A DNA stretch of 64,000 bases from Scatophagus argus (GCF_020382885.2 NC_058499.1:7983872-8047871), one strand, 5' to 3'; shown: positions 12,694 to 28,739, counted from the stretch's first letter. The notes: generated by a model from the sequence alone, not told the origin. Numbers and translations are program-made.

Positions 12694-15600
12694 GTATGTG
12701 TGGTGAAAATACCCTGACACCCCTACTTATCTTTAACTCAAAAAGTAGTTCAGAACATAAAGACGACACAGGTGTATGTCCACTACGTTTCACCACTGAT
12801 GTTGGTTCAGTCATAGGGAACCCAAATTTGGTCTTATAAAAATGCTTCTGTCATTTTGTAATGTAATTATGAAATCTGTGAGACTGAACCAAAATGGTAA
12901 AATTGCTGTAAAATCAAAACAGTGAGCTGAAGGATGCTAAAAACTTCTATGGAGCTGACGCATAATGCAGATTTTCTGAGGGTTTGTCACTATCAGTGAC
13001 CCCTTTCACATTACACATCATCATTTGACCGATTGGTAATATTAAAATATTTATTATAGCAGCTTTAAGTCTATGCTCAGGGTTCATGACGTCCTGAGTT
13101 GTAAAGGGGACAAAAGATTTTCACCACTGAAGCTCCTCTGCATTGCAGTGCATGCAAGTGTTGCTCACCAACAGCTGCAGAAGAGGCACGCTTAGTGGCT
13201 CTAAAAGATTTAATTTGTCTTGATTCTCACGTCAGTCCACTACAGGAGGAGAGATGGATGGCCTCCATTAAGTTTTCCCCCCAATGATCCCACATGGCAT
13301 CCAATGTGTGCCTCACTTGAGACTTAATAGAAATTCTTCATTCACTACGTGAAGGTTTGCACACAGTAATCATTGCCTTAAGTTCAGCGAGGACATGCGT
13401 AATTGTGTCTCTGTACTCAATAGCCAAATAAAACGGGAAAAGCCCAAATCATAATAATAATGCAAATAGACGGAGGAGAACTTATGATAGAAACAGGCAG
13501 GTGGCCAAATGGGCATCGACAAGGGCCAGAGATGGAGTCTCATTTCTCCTTCTGACAGAAACAACTAAGCATGTGGCCTTTAAGTGGAGTTTGGATTGTC
13601 AACAGATGAAAATATACTATAAATATACTATGTGAGTACTACTAGGCTGTTCTTAGGCCAGGACACACAAATCTCAGCACCTGTAAAATACACTGCTCCT
13701 GCTGCCCGCATCCTACTCTTTTTTGCACAGGAAACTGCCCCTGGCTTGATCTTAATTAGTTTGGCACTGGGTAATAACATCCTCTGAGGACTAGAGATTG
13801 TTGTGATAGATTAGTGGAGGAAAACTGACCTTTTTTCAGTATTGGATAATACAGCAAAATTTATTTATGAAATAAATTTACAAATGATTGTTTGGCTGTT
13901 ATGTAAATTTACACCAAAGAACAGATGTGTGCCCATGAGATGACAAGACTGTGATCATACATTGTGCTGAAATTTAATAAGTTTGATTAATTTTTCAACT
14001 ATGTGTTTTGTTGTGTCAGTGGAATTGGATCAGACAATCTCTGGGTGGTAAAGGTTGACTTTTCCTAAGCTACTTCTGTGGTTGGCTCATTTTGGATTTA
14101 GAAATGCTTAAAATCCAAGATAAACTCAACTGAGGAGTCGGTATTCAACAATTTTCTAAGTGATCAGAAATCCACTTTTAGAACCCTGATGTTTGAGTTT
14201 GTGTTCATTTGAGATATGCCGTCTTTTTTAAACATTCAATAATTCAACTGCCAGCACAACTTTCCTTAAGTAAATGAACCTTTGTCTTTCTCCTGCCAGT
14301 TGTTTCATTTGTTCTCTCTGTTTATTTTATAATCATCTGTCAAAAAATGTCTTCGATTAGACTGACTTGTCGACATCAAGTGGAGCAATTCCATTTTAAA
14401 TTAACTCATTCTGAAAATGTGAATGTTGAAGATTAAAGAGCAGGCTTTGATCATTTTTCAGAGGCCATGACTGTTATGCTTAAAGAGGCACTCTCTATGA
14501 TTCTTGGCCCACGCCTTATTTTCTGTATAAATTACATACAAAGAAAGCTTAAGAGGTGTTTCTCAAGGGCTCAACATTTTTATGCCTACACTCCACTGGC
14601 AAATTCACTATGGAAAAGCTGAACTATACTTGAAGTGCTGTATTTTTGTGTGGTTTGGACCTTACGTGGGGATCAATTGCTTGGTTTCTGCAGCAGCATC
14701 CCAGAAATTCCCAGAGAGGCAAGACTGAAGGACAGGTGGGGAGCCACACAGTGCCACCTCAAACCACTGTCCCCATGGCAAGCGGTAGGGTGGATGGGGG
14801 CTCCCCACAGAGCTGGGCCTCATTCAGACCAAATAGCATTTAGTGGTGGGTTTTGTGGCGATGTGGGAGGACAAAACAGTATCGTTGTTTGCTCCGTGAA
14901 CTTTGCCTGAAAAGCACATGGTTTCCGGCTCCCAACTTGGGAGCAACAACTCTTCCAGAGGGGCTTTCTCCATCCGCAACAAGTTTGCTGATTATTTCTC
15001 CTCCCCTGCTGGTAGAATCTCCTTGCATCATGATTTTGTTGGAAGAACCAAGCAACATAATAGAGACTAGGAGCAATTTGGTGGACCAGTATCCTTTTAA
15101 ATCCTGACACCAAATGTGTCATGTCAACCATCGCTTATAAGAACCTGTGTGCAGAGTTTCATGGCTTGCGATTATGTTCATTATTGATTAATCTGTGAAT
15201 AATTGATTTCAGTAAATCATTTCAGCTACAAAATGTCCAAAAAACAGCCAAAAAATGCCAGTCAGCTCTAAATTGCCACCTACATTTCATAATTGCTCAG
15301 TAATTCAGTAAGATGGAACAAAAGTTCTCTCTAAAATCCAAAAGTATTCAATTTGAAATTACAAAATACAGATAAAACAGCAAAAACTCAGATCTGAGAT
15401 ACTAGAACCAGCTTTTGCGCACATGTTGCTGGACAAAAGTGATTTTTGCCTTTCTCCTTTCTTATTCTTCCCTGTTATACCTCCCTCCCTAGAACAAAGT
15501 CTCAAAGAGGCCAACAACAAACCCAAAAAAAGCTCAAATCCATTTGGTTTTATACATGTTATTTTGTAAGTTCTACACTTAATTCTCCTGCTGTCTCGTT

Positions 15601-16143
15601 CTAATTGCCCTTCTTCTTCCCATAATGAACCTTAAAACTTCCCTAGCCTATATAACTAGTTTCATGTTGAACATGAAACCTCAAATACCATCCATACCAT
15701 GTTCTTTTGTATAATGTGGGTACTGCTGCCCTCTTCTGTTACAGAGGCAGACTTCATCTAAATGGCTAAGAATTCTTTCACTGCTGCGACATTATGTAAC
15801 ATGTAATATGGGTGACATTGTAGTCATAAACTATTCATCGTTACTAACCTTTGATTCATGCCACGAACACACTAGCCAGACTAAAAACGCAAGCCTTCAA
15901 AGGTGAGTGTCAGCCAGCGCTAGTGAAGCGCCATTAACATTGCTCTTTCACCGCTCAGTACTACTTAAAGTAATAATAGAACTCCATGTTTTTCTGTTGA
16001 TTAAAAACAATAAGATCGGTAACGTGAATAAATTAAAACAATAGTGGAAATTTCGCCGACAGGGTTTATTTAAAGTCACAATATAAAACACAGCCTTCGG
16101 TTTCTTTGTGGCGGCGACCCGCGAGCGTTCCATTCATAGCAAG

Positions 16144-16249
16144 CCAATCAGAGTGGCGCCTACTGAAGCCTTCCACCCAATAGCGGAGCTGCTTGTTGTT
16201 TGGCCCTGTTGCGGCCGCGGACAGACAGAAGCAAGGGGACCGGTTTGAA
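16144..16249 (+). promoter_or_regulatory. tmpo promoter: two CCAAT boxes and CHR-like element
   Basis: CCAAT occurs at 16144-16148 and 16177-16181, 33 bp apart, followed by TTTGAA at 16244-16249, a CHR-type core. The surrounding sequence is GC-rich with GCGCC/GGCGCC words, 340-440 bp before the tmpo start codon. Paired NF-Y boxes about 31-33 bp apart plus a CHR are typical of cell-cycle genes bound by DREAM/B-MYB complexes. The transcription start is not established. Confidence 0.45.
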
Positions 16250-16584
16250 GCTAAGCTAATTCAGTCATATTACAGTTAGCAAATTCTGATATTTGCATTG
16301 GTTCCGTTTGCAGCACACGCGTGTATCTGTTTTCGAAAAATCAGCGCTTCCTGTTAGTATTTTATCCGTTGGGCTAAGAAGCCAAATCGGGCATTTATTT
16401 TGGTAAACCGCTTCTGCGCTGCTAACTGAATCGGCAGCGGGTAGGCGCCAGTCTTGTTTGACAACAGCGCTATTTGGTCGCGCTCCCTGTGTTATTGTTT
16501 GTAGCTTTTGAGTGAAGGCGCTAATTTCCTTGAGGTGTACGCGATTAAGAAAGAAAGCTCTCAAAAGCTAAAATAAAGCTAACC

Positions 16585-19473
16585 ATGGCAGAATTCCTCG
16601 AAGATCCGTCGGTTCTCACGAAAGATAAGCTGAAGAATGAGCTCACAGCCAACAATGTGCCACTTCCGAGCGGCGAGCATAAAAAAGAAGTATATGTGCA
16701 GCTGTATCTGAAAAACCTGACCATTCTGAATAACAAGAAGAGTCCGCCTGCAGACACCTTCTCTAGCGACGAAGAGTTACCTGCTCCCGTGGTGACCAAC
16801 AAAAGTCGATCCGGAAGAGTAAGTTTTTGTTTTGTAATTGTTTTATTTTGTTTTTTTTTTAATGTAGATATCTGAGATTTGTTGCGGTCGTCTGTATGGA
16901 TCATAAATGTGAGTTATGATGTGTAACTTGAATTTTTGTGCAGAAAGCTACCAAAAAGACAGACAAACCTCGCACAGAGGAAGTGGAGGTGACAGAACTC
17001 ACTGATGAAGATTTAAAACAACAGCTGGCGAAACATGGGGTGGACACAGGACCCATTGTTGGTGAGATACTGGAGGGTTTTTTTTTAAGTGTGTTTATCC
17101 AACGCGGGGAACAAAAGTAGAGTTATTTCAAAAGATAGCAAAATGGACGAAAAATACATTTATTGTCATTGGTAAGTCGTGGATCAGCAGTTAGGGTATC
17201 GGACCCGTAACCGGTGGGTCGCTGGTTCGATTCCCCGTCCATGGCTGAGGTACCCTTGAGCAAGGTCACTTGGGTGGGTTAAATGCAGAGCACGAATTTC
17301 GTTGGAGTGAGTTCCCTCCAATGACAAAATATGTCACTTTAATTGATTTAGCACTTCTAAAGCGGCAACTCCAGAAGCGGCTTGTGATCGGAGGATCACC
17401 GGTTCGATTCCCCCACCAGACGGGCAGGAAAAATTTGGGTGTGGTGGAGTGATTAATACGAAAAAATGCCCCCCCCCCGCCCTTCATTAGCCGGCTGATG
17501 TGCCCTTGAGCAAGGCACTCAACCCCCAATATGCTCCCCGGGCGCTTGATGCTGCCCACTGCTCCTGTGTGTGTTTCACTGCATGTAGTTTGCCGGGTGT
17601 TGCATGTGTGTGTTCAACTAAGGATGGGATAAATGCAGTAGTAAAATTCAGTATGTGTATGTAAAAATATATATACTGCTAATAAAGTGGATTCTTCTTC
17701 TTCTTAATTCACATAAAAGAAAACATAATAAACAAAAAAATATTTATATATAATATACATATCTGGAGCAGTGTTATGTATATCTCAGTAATTCAGTCCA
17801 AATAAGATGACTGCATTGAACAAATACGTTTAAATCCTTCTTGAATTTATGTACAATGTGTTGTGTGTCATTTATCCTTTTATGCATTGTCTTCACTTCC
17901 ATTCAGCCTCCACCCGTAAGCTGTATGAGAAGAGGCTGCAGAAGCTTTTGGACCAGCTTCCAGCTGAACCTGAAGCTCCTACAAACGTCACAGCTCTCCC
18001 CAAGACAGACAGTAACCAGAACGGCAACACAAATTCTGACCAGTACAGCGACAAGGAAGATGGTGAGCTCTGACCACACGTTACTCGTAGTCTTTTCAAT
18101 TCTCGCTGTTACTCACTAAGACAAATAATGTGACATCAATATGTCAGCATGTGTCAGAATATGCTTTCGTTTCTTAAACAAAATCAATCCACACTACTTT
18201 GTAAACCTACATTTTGCAACCGTCCATGAGTAGATGCTAGAAAAACAGTGATGACTGAATTTTCACTGTTTGTGTTTCCGTGTGTTTTTCAGAGGAGATT
18301 GCTACCCCTGAAGCAGAGCCAGTTCCTGTGGTAGAGAAGCCTGTGAGAAGCAGAGGGAAAACCCCAGTGACTGTGAGAACCAGCAGCAGACGACAAACCA
18401 AGGTGAGGCACCTCTCGCTGTCCCTGCCCAGAGAGAGTGGGAGAGAGATAAAAGTATATTTTAAATTTGTGTGAATGATATGTATGTTTTTATTTTACCC
18501 TGACAGGTGGTGGAGGAAATTGTTACTGAAGAAACACCCAAGAAGTCCAGCGAGAGTGTGGTTGAAGATATCCTCGCCAATGAAATCAGCACACCAACAG
18601 GCATCAGGTAACAGCTCATAATGAATTTTCAGGCTCACAGCCAGCCAAACGTGTGAATCATGTTTCCCTAAAATATTTTTCTGTTTGGGCAAACAGATTA
18701 AGCTGGAAGCTTACTCTATAAGTTGAACATGAAAGATTCTTCTTGGCCTTGGTAATATTAGCGGGATTTAAAGAAGAAATGAATCAAGGTCCACTTACTA
18801 GCTTGTTTCCAGATGCTTTGAACTGCGTTTAGCATCCCGACTCAGCAGTGGTAGCTGTCGCATCCGGTGCCAAAGAACAGAACAGAGACGGGGGTCGTGA
18901 ACGTAGCTCCCTCAGTGTCGGTCTTTGGCGTCAGATGCGAAAGCCATCTCCATGACAGCTTAGAAACCTGCTAAGAAGGACTGTGAGATGCAGTTGAAAG
19001 TTCCACGAAAACTTGTTAGTGGACTTTGAGTTAAGTTTTTTGTGTATGTGTCCAGCCTAAAAGATATCTCGTGTGTTCCCCTGATCAGCGCGACCTGCAG
19101 GCGCCCGATCCGTGGTGCGGCGGGCAGACCAGTAAAACCAAGCGAATACTGGATGAATGAATCCCTTGTGCAACACACTGTCCACACTGAGAGCCGCTCT
19201 TACTCAGAAGCTTACTCCAGAGTGGGCAGCAGCAGCACTTCAAGCAAAGCGCCGGCCCGACGAGGCTTCCTGTCTGTGTTGCTCAAGCTCCTGCTCCTTG
19301 TTGTGGTGGGTGGTTCTCTCTACTATGCCTACCAGAACCTTGATGCGGATCAAATCAACACCCTCAAAGGTCTCCTGGACAGCGTCATCGTCCCCCTTCA
19401 AGGTGTTGTCAACAACGCAGCCACCTACCTGGGCATCAGCAACAGCAGCGCTACAGAGAGCCCCGGCAAGTAA
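16585..19473 (+). CDS. tmpo: Lamina-associated polypeptide 2 / thymopoietin, beta-type
   Basis: Six exons: 16585-16818, 16944-17061, 17907-18062, 18293-18402, 18507-18607, 19089-19473. All junctions are GT-AG and the joined length is 1104 nt (367 aa). The start ATG sits in a good Kozak context (AACCATGG). Residues about 5-48 are the LEM-like domain ([19 protein letters not shown]), which binds DNA in LAP2. Residues about 94-135 are the LEM domain ([20 protein letters not shown], then TRKLYEKRL), which binds BAF. A Ser/Thr/Glu-rich linker follows, and a hydrophobic segment at about 300-324 ([20 protein letters not shown]) anchors the protein in the inner nuclear membrane with a short lumenal tail. 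It is shorter than human LAP2-beta, with a reduced linker. No alpha-type exon was seen. Identification is firm; which teleost paralogue is not decided. Confidence 0.95.
17176..17340 (+). repeat. tRNA-headed SINE copy in tmpo intron 2
   Basis: A tRNA-like head with B-box GGTTCGATTCC near 17223 is followed by a GCTGAGGTACCCTTGAGCAAGG-type core seen in many fish SINEs. It sits wholly within the intron between tmpo exons 2 and 3. It is not a functional tRNA: the acceptor stem does not close. Confidence 0.7.
17361..17640 (+). repeat. Second tRNA-headed SINE copy in tmpo intron 2
   Basis: Contains its own B-box-like CGGTTCGATTCCC (near 17400) and the core TGCCCTTGAGCAAGGCACT followed by CTCCCCGGGCGC. 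It lies directly downstream of the first copy in the same orientation, so the intron holds a near-tandem pair. A C-rich run sits inside it. Confidence 0.7.
18859..18939. repeat. Imperfect inverted repeat in tmpo intron 5
   Basis: Arms at 18859-18876 and 18922-18939 match at 15 of 18 positions as reverse complements; AGCTGTC / GACAGCT adds an outer pair beyond an asymmetric bulge. The sequence is more GC-rich than the surrounding intron. It could be a hairpin-forming relic of a transposable element. Confidence 0.5.
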
Positions 19474-19604
19474 AGACCCTCAAGCCCTGTCCACACCAGT
19501 TCCCTGCCGCCTGCCACAGCACACCATAACTCAAGCAGTAAACTTGGCTCACCTCTTCTTTTTACCTACATGGTTGGACAAAGGACACAGATTTTAATTA
19601 GAAC

Positions 19605-19610
19605 AATAAA
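19605..19610 (+). terminator. Candidate tmpo poly(A) signal
   Basis: AATAAA 132 bases after the tmpo stop codon, the first canonical hexamer downstream. Longer 3' UTR forms are possible. Confidence 0.5.
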
Positions 19611-22600
19611 CTTTCTCCTTTCCAGACTCCGGGTTTCCTCCCACCACAGGAGGAAACGGTAGCTTCTGGGTTACACTGTTTTGTGGCAGTCAGAAGAGAC
19701 TCATTTTAATGTTGATTTTAATCTGTGAATTGCTTTGTGTCTTTGTGTGTATTTAACCATTGTATGTAGAAACGAGTGCAGAACAGCCAGGTTATCCATG
19801 CATGGTTGTAGTTTTTGAAGGTCATACTGTAGTATCTAACTCTCTGTGCCAGGTGTTTTTCTGATGGTGAAGTGCCTGGACACTTTTAGCACTTAGTGCC
19901 CTCCCATTTTAAAGCACAAAGCAGTGCTACTACTAATACCAGAATGTCTACGTGTTTCTGTCTGAATTTCAAATTTTGCTCTGTAGCTGTAGAGTTAGGT
20001 AGAGTGATTCATTATTTCTACGGTGCTCAGGTCAATTCAGCTCTAACCTTTTTAATGTGGTCTGTGCTGGGAGGAGACACGTGGTGTAATCAGGTCACGT
20101 CGCTGCATGAGGAAAACCTGCCCACGTTCGGGTTAAGGTATAAGAATTTTATTTTATTTTTTTTCCTTGTGGCTGATCACTGCTTGACTTATTGTACACA
20201 AGGCTCTCAGTAAAATTACGATTGTGATCACTTTGTATTGTAAGTATTGATTTTTACACTCAAACGGATTTGAAGAAGATATAATGTAGTTCGGGGATCT
20301 TTTATCAAAATCCTCATCAATTTACACTCGATTGTAAAGTATTGATAATTGACCACTTATTTGACAGCTATTCCTTAAGGAAATGAAAATTGCAGCATTT
20401 GACCGTCATTATTGATTTTTCAGCCCTGCCTGCCGGTGTGCCCATTTGAGTTTACATGCTTTTGGTTTTAGTGGTCTGTTGTGCTTTATTGCTCTTTTTT
20501 GTTTGTTTGATTTTTTTTGTTTTGTTTTGTTTTTTGTTTTGTTTTTTTACTAGATTTCTGATCCTTCAGTCCTAATTGCAGGATTGGCTGTTGTGCACCC
20601 ACATAGCCCACCTCACTGATTGCAAGTGTCCAGACATGGCAGATCTGCAAAGAAGACACATGGAGAAAGTTAATCCTTTTGGGACAGTTAATTGATTTAT
20701 TCTCTTCATAACTCTTGAAAACTTCTGCCTGTTCAAGTTACCACAATTAAGACACTGTAGGTGTGTAGGTGAGGGGTTGTTTTGGGGAGGGGGCGGTGCT
20801 TTCACTTGCAGGTGATGTTTGGGGCGGGAAGATTTTTGGGGCACCTTTGTTTCTATTTTGCTATTTTTCTAAAATGGTGTAATACAGTTTTTTATAGCAC
20901 ATTTTAAGGTAACATTTGAAAGCAATATGTCATATATTCAGCTGATACTGTATCTTAATCTGATTCTTTCTGACTTAAAATGAGCGATTCATCATCAGGC
21001 AGCTCTCCCACAATGGACAGAAATGGTAGGGGTTATGTGGGTAAGGATTTTTAATCTGTTTATTTATGATAAGGTAGGCAGTGTATCATAAAATAAACTT
21101 TGTTGTTGCCAGATATTTTTTTTCCTCTGTCTTCTCTAACGCCAGATGCTCTGTAATTCTTATCACGGCACGTGCAGACTCTTCTCTTTAGATGAAATTT
21201 GAGTTCAAAATCAGTTAGTGAAAGAGAAGATTAAACAATTAGAGGAAAGTAATGCTCTGATTTGTTTCTGCTTAATGTGCCTGAACACTGATAAAGCTAC
21301 CATTTCTGAAAATGCAATGGAAGACTATTAATAATAGATGATAAATAAATTACAATTAGACCTGTATGAAAGTAGTATTTAACCTGCTGATACAACATGC
21401 GGGGGAAGATTTTTCTCCTCGGAGTAGACCACATTGATGCATCGCAAATGTTAAAACCAGTTTCCGTGCATGACATGTATTCATCAAGATAGTCAGAGAA
21501 TATCATGGCTATTACTGACAAGGGCACGCAGTCATATGAGTTCATGTATAAAATTCGATTTATGACATCGCATGAAAAATATTGGCAGGTTCCCGCATTT
21601 GTATAACTAATATTGTACAGTAATTTCCCTTCTGTGCTTCTGTTCTTGTGGCCTCTGTTCACTTAAATCTGTTACCTGTATGAGACAGCCTGAACAGGTA
21701 AGTGAATTTAAAGTGAAAAACATATTTTTCAAACACTTAAATCTTCTCGTCCCTCCCTGAAAGGCCTTCCAAATAGGTATCAGTTTTTATTTTCACTTTG
21801 CTGTTGTCTTTGTTTGTTCTGGATTAGCTCGCTGGCTCTGCAGCTGGAGGTTCTGTTCATTTTCATGTGGAACCATCAGCTCAGCCAAAACGCTGAGGCC
21901 CTTCACTTTAACTGGGTCTGAGGAGCTATGAAACAGGCATTTACTTCATGAATTCAACAACATTAATTCAACAACTCATGAAGAAGAGCAGCGTTGAGTG
22001 TGAAAAATGATGTTTACTTCCCATGAAGGTTTGCACGGAAGGCACAGATCGTCTGTTTTTTTTCTTTAACAGTAAATATGTGCTGCCGTAGGTGAATGTT
22101 GTACCAGCTGACTGAGGTGAGTCTCGGAGTGCCAAACTGAGACTTTGTAGGGGGATGGAGAGGCTTAGTCAATTAAATCCAGCAGGCTGCAACCTGACAG
22201 AACAGCAGGAAGAGGAGAAGGCACACGGCACAGCACACCAAGGGGGAGTCTTACTGTAGTGTTGGAGAAAGGATTTGATTCACTCAGAGCAACTGGACCC
22301 TGAAGACAGCAGGTGATGCTTTTTAATGTTATGCAAAAGTTTGAACTATCTGCAGGAAGCAGGCAAATTTAGACTGGATTTGGTCGGATTTTGGTTCGTA
22401 ACTCACTCGTCTGACTGTGAGGAAAGTTATGATCTCATTTTTAAAAGTGACAACAGTTGAATTTGTTTTGGTGTGTCTCCCGCTTTTCATGCTCTGTGCT
22501 GTGCTGATTTTAGGCTTTGAAGAATTGCAAATGTATTCTGTTTACTCACCACATATAAGTGGGTCAGCTTGCAGTTTTTGGGGGTTTTTTTGACACTAGC

Positions 22601-23568
22601 CGTCACAGTTTTTGGCTTAATTTTTTTTCTCCAGATTCACTGAGACAATAACTTATGTACTAAAGACAAATAGATTGTAAATAAGTCATAATTTGTTTCT
22701 TTCCTTAAAAAGTTAGTAGGTGGTTCAGTTGAAATGTAGTTTTATCTGGGACCTGTGGCTCATCAAATAATTACTCGAATGTGAGAAATCTTGCTACATG
22801 GTAAAAAAAAAAAAAGTCAAGGCTAAATGTCTAATGTATTATCTCTTTAAAATACCAGTCACGCTGAAATTGACTGTTTAGACGAATTATTAAATGTTTT
22901 GAAATTGAAGTTGTCAAATGTTTAACGTGTAGTGTCACCTGCACCGCACGCTGCGTTCAAGTTCAACTGTGACTTAATTCATCTCAATGACAGACAAACA
23001 TTTGCTACGTGGTCTTGTCTATAATTTTGACATAAAAATTCAGTTCTCTGTTCTTACTTTGGCTCCCTGATCATTTAAGTATCAATCATGTTTATGTCAT
23101 TTTTGTAAATCTACTGCTGCCCCCCGTGACCTTGCAGATTAATCCACTTCATTAACCGCTCGTGTTTACATGCTTTCCATGCACAACACTTTCTCCCAGT
23201 AATCCAGTTTCACTCAGGGGGGTCTGTGAATGAACAGTTTACCAATGCACTGATGGGACCAGATAATCCTTTGCAGACATCTTGGTTTACAACAACATGA
23301 TTCATTTCAGGACTTGTTCAATGACATCCTATATTGTAATCTAATTTATACCCCAAGCACTACTATTAGTTTCAGGCAGAAAACTGTTGCACAGAAAACA
23401 GTTGGAATTACAGTGTAGTGCTACATGTATTAAATTATGAATACTGTATAAAAGTAAAAACAGCTGCCAGATGTGCAATGTGGTGAAAATTCAGTGGCAG
23501 GTGGATCATACATAATTTATATTTCTCAATACTTGTTATTTAACAGTGGAAATATTATAGCTTTAATA

Positions 23569-23586
23569 TATATATATATATATATA
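23569..23586. repeat. TA microsatellite
   Basis: Uninterrupted (TA)n run in an AT-rich stretch. Confidence 0.8.
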
Positions 23587-23927
23587 AAATGCATTGGTGC
23601 AAATGAAGGTAACATCATTTGTAAAATACTTTTTACGCTATACATGATAGAAGTAATTTGTTATTGTTCTTCAGAGACACCTTATTAGGTACAAGGTTAA
23701 TGTTCATCCATAGTTCAGATGCAGCAGATGGAGGCAGCGTTAAGGGATTACAGTAACTCCTTTAACAGTCTGCAGTCAGTCAATCAAGTTCGGCATCCGA
23801 TTATAGCACTCCGTCCTGCATTTGGGGAGGAGGGTAGAGTGAGAGGAAAAGAGCTCAGTGCAGTTCCCCAGTCCTGCCGAGAGTCACATGTGCTTTGTGC
23901 TGCTGCTGCAGCTGACCGGATACCTGA

Positions 23928-23966
<39 letters not shown>
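23928..23966. repeat. CTGC tetranucleotide repeat
   Basis: Perfect CTGC units, about nine copies. It produces the Cys-Leu-Pro-Ala frame that crosses it. Confidence 0.9.
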
Positions 23967-24529
23967 CTCGACTGTCTGGATTGCACAAACAGTGACTGTG
24001 GGGGGGAGTGTTGTGGATGCAGGGGTTACACAGCTCTGTGCTAACACACCTTAGGTATACACGCAGTTTGCCATGCTGATTACATGGTGGTATTTATACC
24101 TCGCAGTTCGGAGCATCGCAGAAAAATGCAAGTATTGCTGCTGTTATTGTGTCTGGCCTCGTGTCTTTTCAAGGTGAACTCTGCAGAGGAATGATGTGTG
24201 GGAAGGAGATCAGACAGTGTGTTTTCTGTTTTTCTGTTGTTGTTTTTTTTTCCTGTGATGGCTCTAGATGTCAGAAAAGTCATGCTTCCATTAGTGATTT
24301 TGAGATAAATGTCAGGCTTAATTTGTAATCCCTCCGAAGTCTAACATTTTATGTCCTTAATGCAGTATTTATGATGTCTGAGCACGCAGCCTGCTTTCTG
24401 GATGCAGGAACATTTTCCTCAGTTGTGTCTGTATATAGTGTTTGTCACTTGTCTTCAGTGCACATTTCCTCATGTTTCTCTTTCTTCATCTCCCCCTCTT
24501 CTTCAATTTTACCCTCCTAAGCATTGAAA

Positions 24530-27518
<2,989 letters not shown>

Positions 27519-27778
27519 GCAAACACCATGGGGCGCTGTAGCATCACTTCCCTGACTGCTCACCACCCTGTGGTCCACAGCACCACCGTCCACACCTTCA
27601 ACTCAGTGTCCTCTGCAGATTCACAGGCGTAGCTTAACCCCCTCAGATTTAGCTGTAGGTGTCAGCTTGAACAGCTCACCAGAGACCAAATGTGACATCA
27701 GCTGAGTGAAACGCTGCTCTGACTCATTTGTCCTCGACCGCCTTGCAGTGTTGGACCACTCGTGTCGCTCTGATGTGT

Positions 27779-27784
27779 AATAAA
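27779..27784 (+). terminator. Candidate ldh poly(A) signal
   Basis: AATAAA 260 bases after the LDH stop, followed by a GT-rich stretch (GTTTGTTGTTG) as expected for a downstream element. Confidence 0.65.
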
Positions 27785-27789
27785 GCAAG

Positions 27790-28625
27790 TTTGTTGTTGC
27801 TCGAATGAGAAGTGCATTTGTTCAATTATTCAGCGATAAAGGGATAAAAAAAAGGAATTTAAAGGATGTACTGTACTGTAATGCTGTAGAAGGAGGTGTA
27901 GAGAAAGATTTACCAAAAAAGGTCACAGCTATAAGGAAGAAAAGTGATCCAATATCATCCAATTGCTAACAAGGTGACAAACCCAAACTGTCCTTCCTGC
28001 ACAGAAAAAGAGAGAGAAAAACAGAAATTCTTCAGGAATATATAATGTTGCGATGCAAACTGTCAGCACAGAGGCCATCTTTGTATTTGCTCTCCTAAAT
28101 CTATTGACTCTGACATTTCAGGTTTGTTTGGGTGTGTTTTTTCCTTTAATGCTTGTTCAGCTGGGTTGATTCACATTTCACTGAATACCTTTCAAATCAA
28201 ATCAGTTTCTTTCACAGAGAACAGTTTATTTCAAAGTTCTGCATATAAAAAAACCTGACTTTTATCTTTTTTTAAATTGAAATTTATAAAAAAGAAGAAG
28301 ATTAAGCCCCCGACTCGTTGGTGACCTTTGTTTGACCAAGTCATGGCTGGTTCACGCTGCCATTTCCAATAAAACTCATCTGGCCACATCTCTCAGGGAC
28401 CTCAGTGTAGACTGTGTGATGATGAACGGTGTTAATCACTGGTGTTAATCAATGGTGTGGTGTGAATGACTTGATTGTTGCACCAAGCTGACGCACAGAC
28501 TTTTTTTTTCCTTAACTGATAACAAATTTTCAGGACTGCAAAGGGAAATCCCTCCTGGATTCTGCAAGTTCATTCATGAGTAGAAAAGGTTAACACTTCA
28601 GTCCAGCTCACAGATGAGACGAGGA
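27790..28625. other. Spacer between convergent ldh and spexin 3' ends
   Basis: No gene seen. AT-rich, with A/G-rich runs near 28290. It separates two transcripts that converge. Confidence 0.6.
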
Positions 28626-28628
28626 AGT

Positions 28629-28634
28629 TTTATT
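28629..28634 (-). terminator. Candidate spexin poly(A) signal
   Basis: AATAAA on the minus strand, about 105 bases beyond the spexin stop codon. Confidence 0.55.
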
Positions 28635-28739
28635 TATATAGCAGGATTAATCACAAGAAAACAAAGAGCAACAAGTGACAAGCAGAGAAAAGCATATTAA
28701 ATACAAGAAAGAGCAACAAAAAAACTGGTGGTGAACTCT

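Larger units (their letters stand above)
1..16140. other. Gene-poor spacer upstream of tmpo
   Basis: No open frame here looks like a known protein: all are short, lack family motifs and have no convincing splice-linked partners. The stretch is AT-rich, with CA/TG microsatellites near 1165-1200 and 4021-4095, two copies of a teleost SINE-type repeat (about 2946-3012 and 12390-12693), a perfect hairpin (4219-4266) and a CTCF-like motif (30-41). Distal regulatory elements or conserved noncoding blocks may exist but cannot be told from sequence alone. The absence of genes is a judgement by eye; isolated short exons could be missed. Confidence 0.6.
19620..24520. other. Spacer between tmpo and ldh
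   Basis: No coding exon recognised. It contains T-rich runs (20500-20550), a TA microsatellite (23569-23586) and CTGC repeats (about 23928-23964). A candidate 5' untranslated exon for the downstream LDH gene ends near 22312 (GAAGACAGCAG|GTGATG); this rests only on a donor-like junction after a purine-rich leader-like segment. Confidence 0.5.

Noticed and set aside
17185-17258. tRNA-like sequence with B-box
   Set aside because: Acceptor and D stems do not pair; it is the head of a SINE.
27790-28620. Possible gys2 remnant between ldh and spexin
   Set aside because: gys2 is expected here by human synteny, but no exon-like or glycogen-synthase-like sequence was seen.
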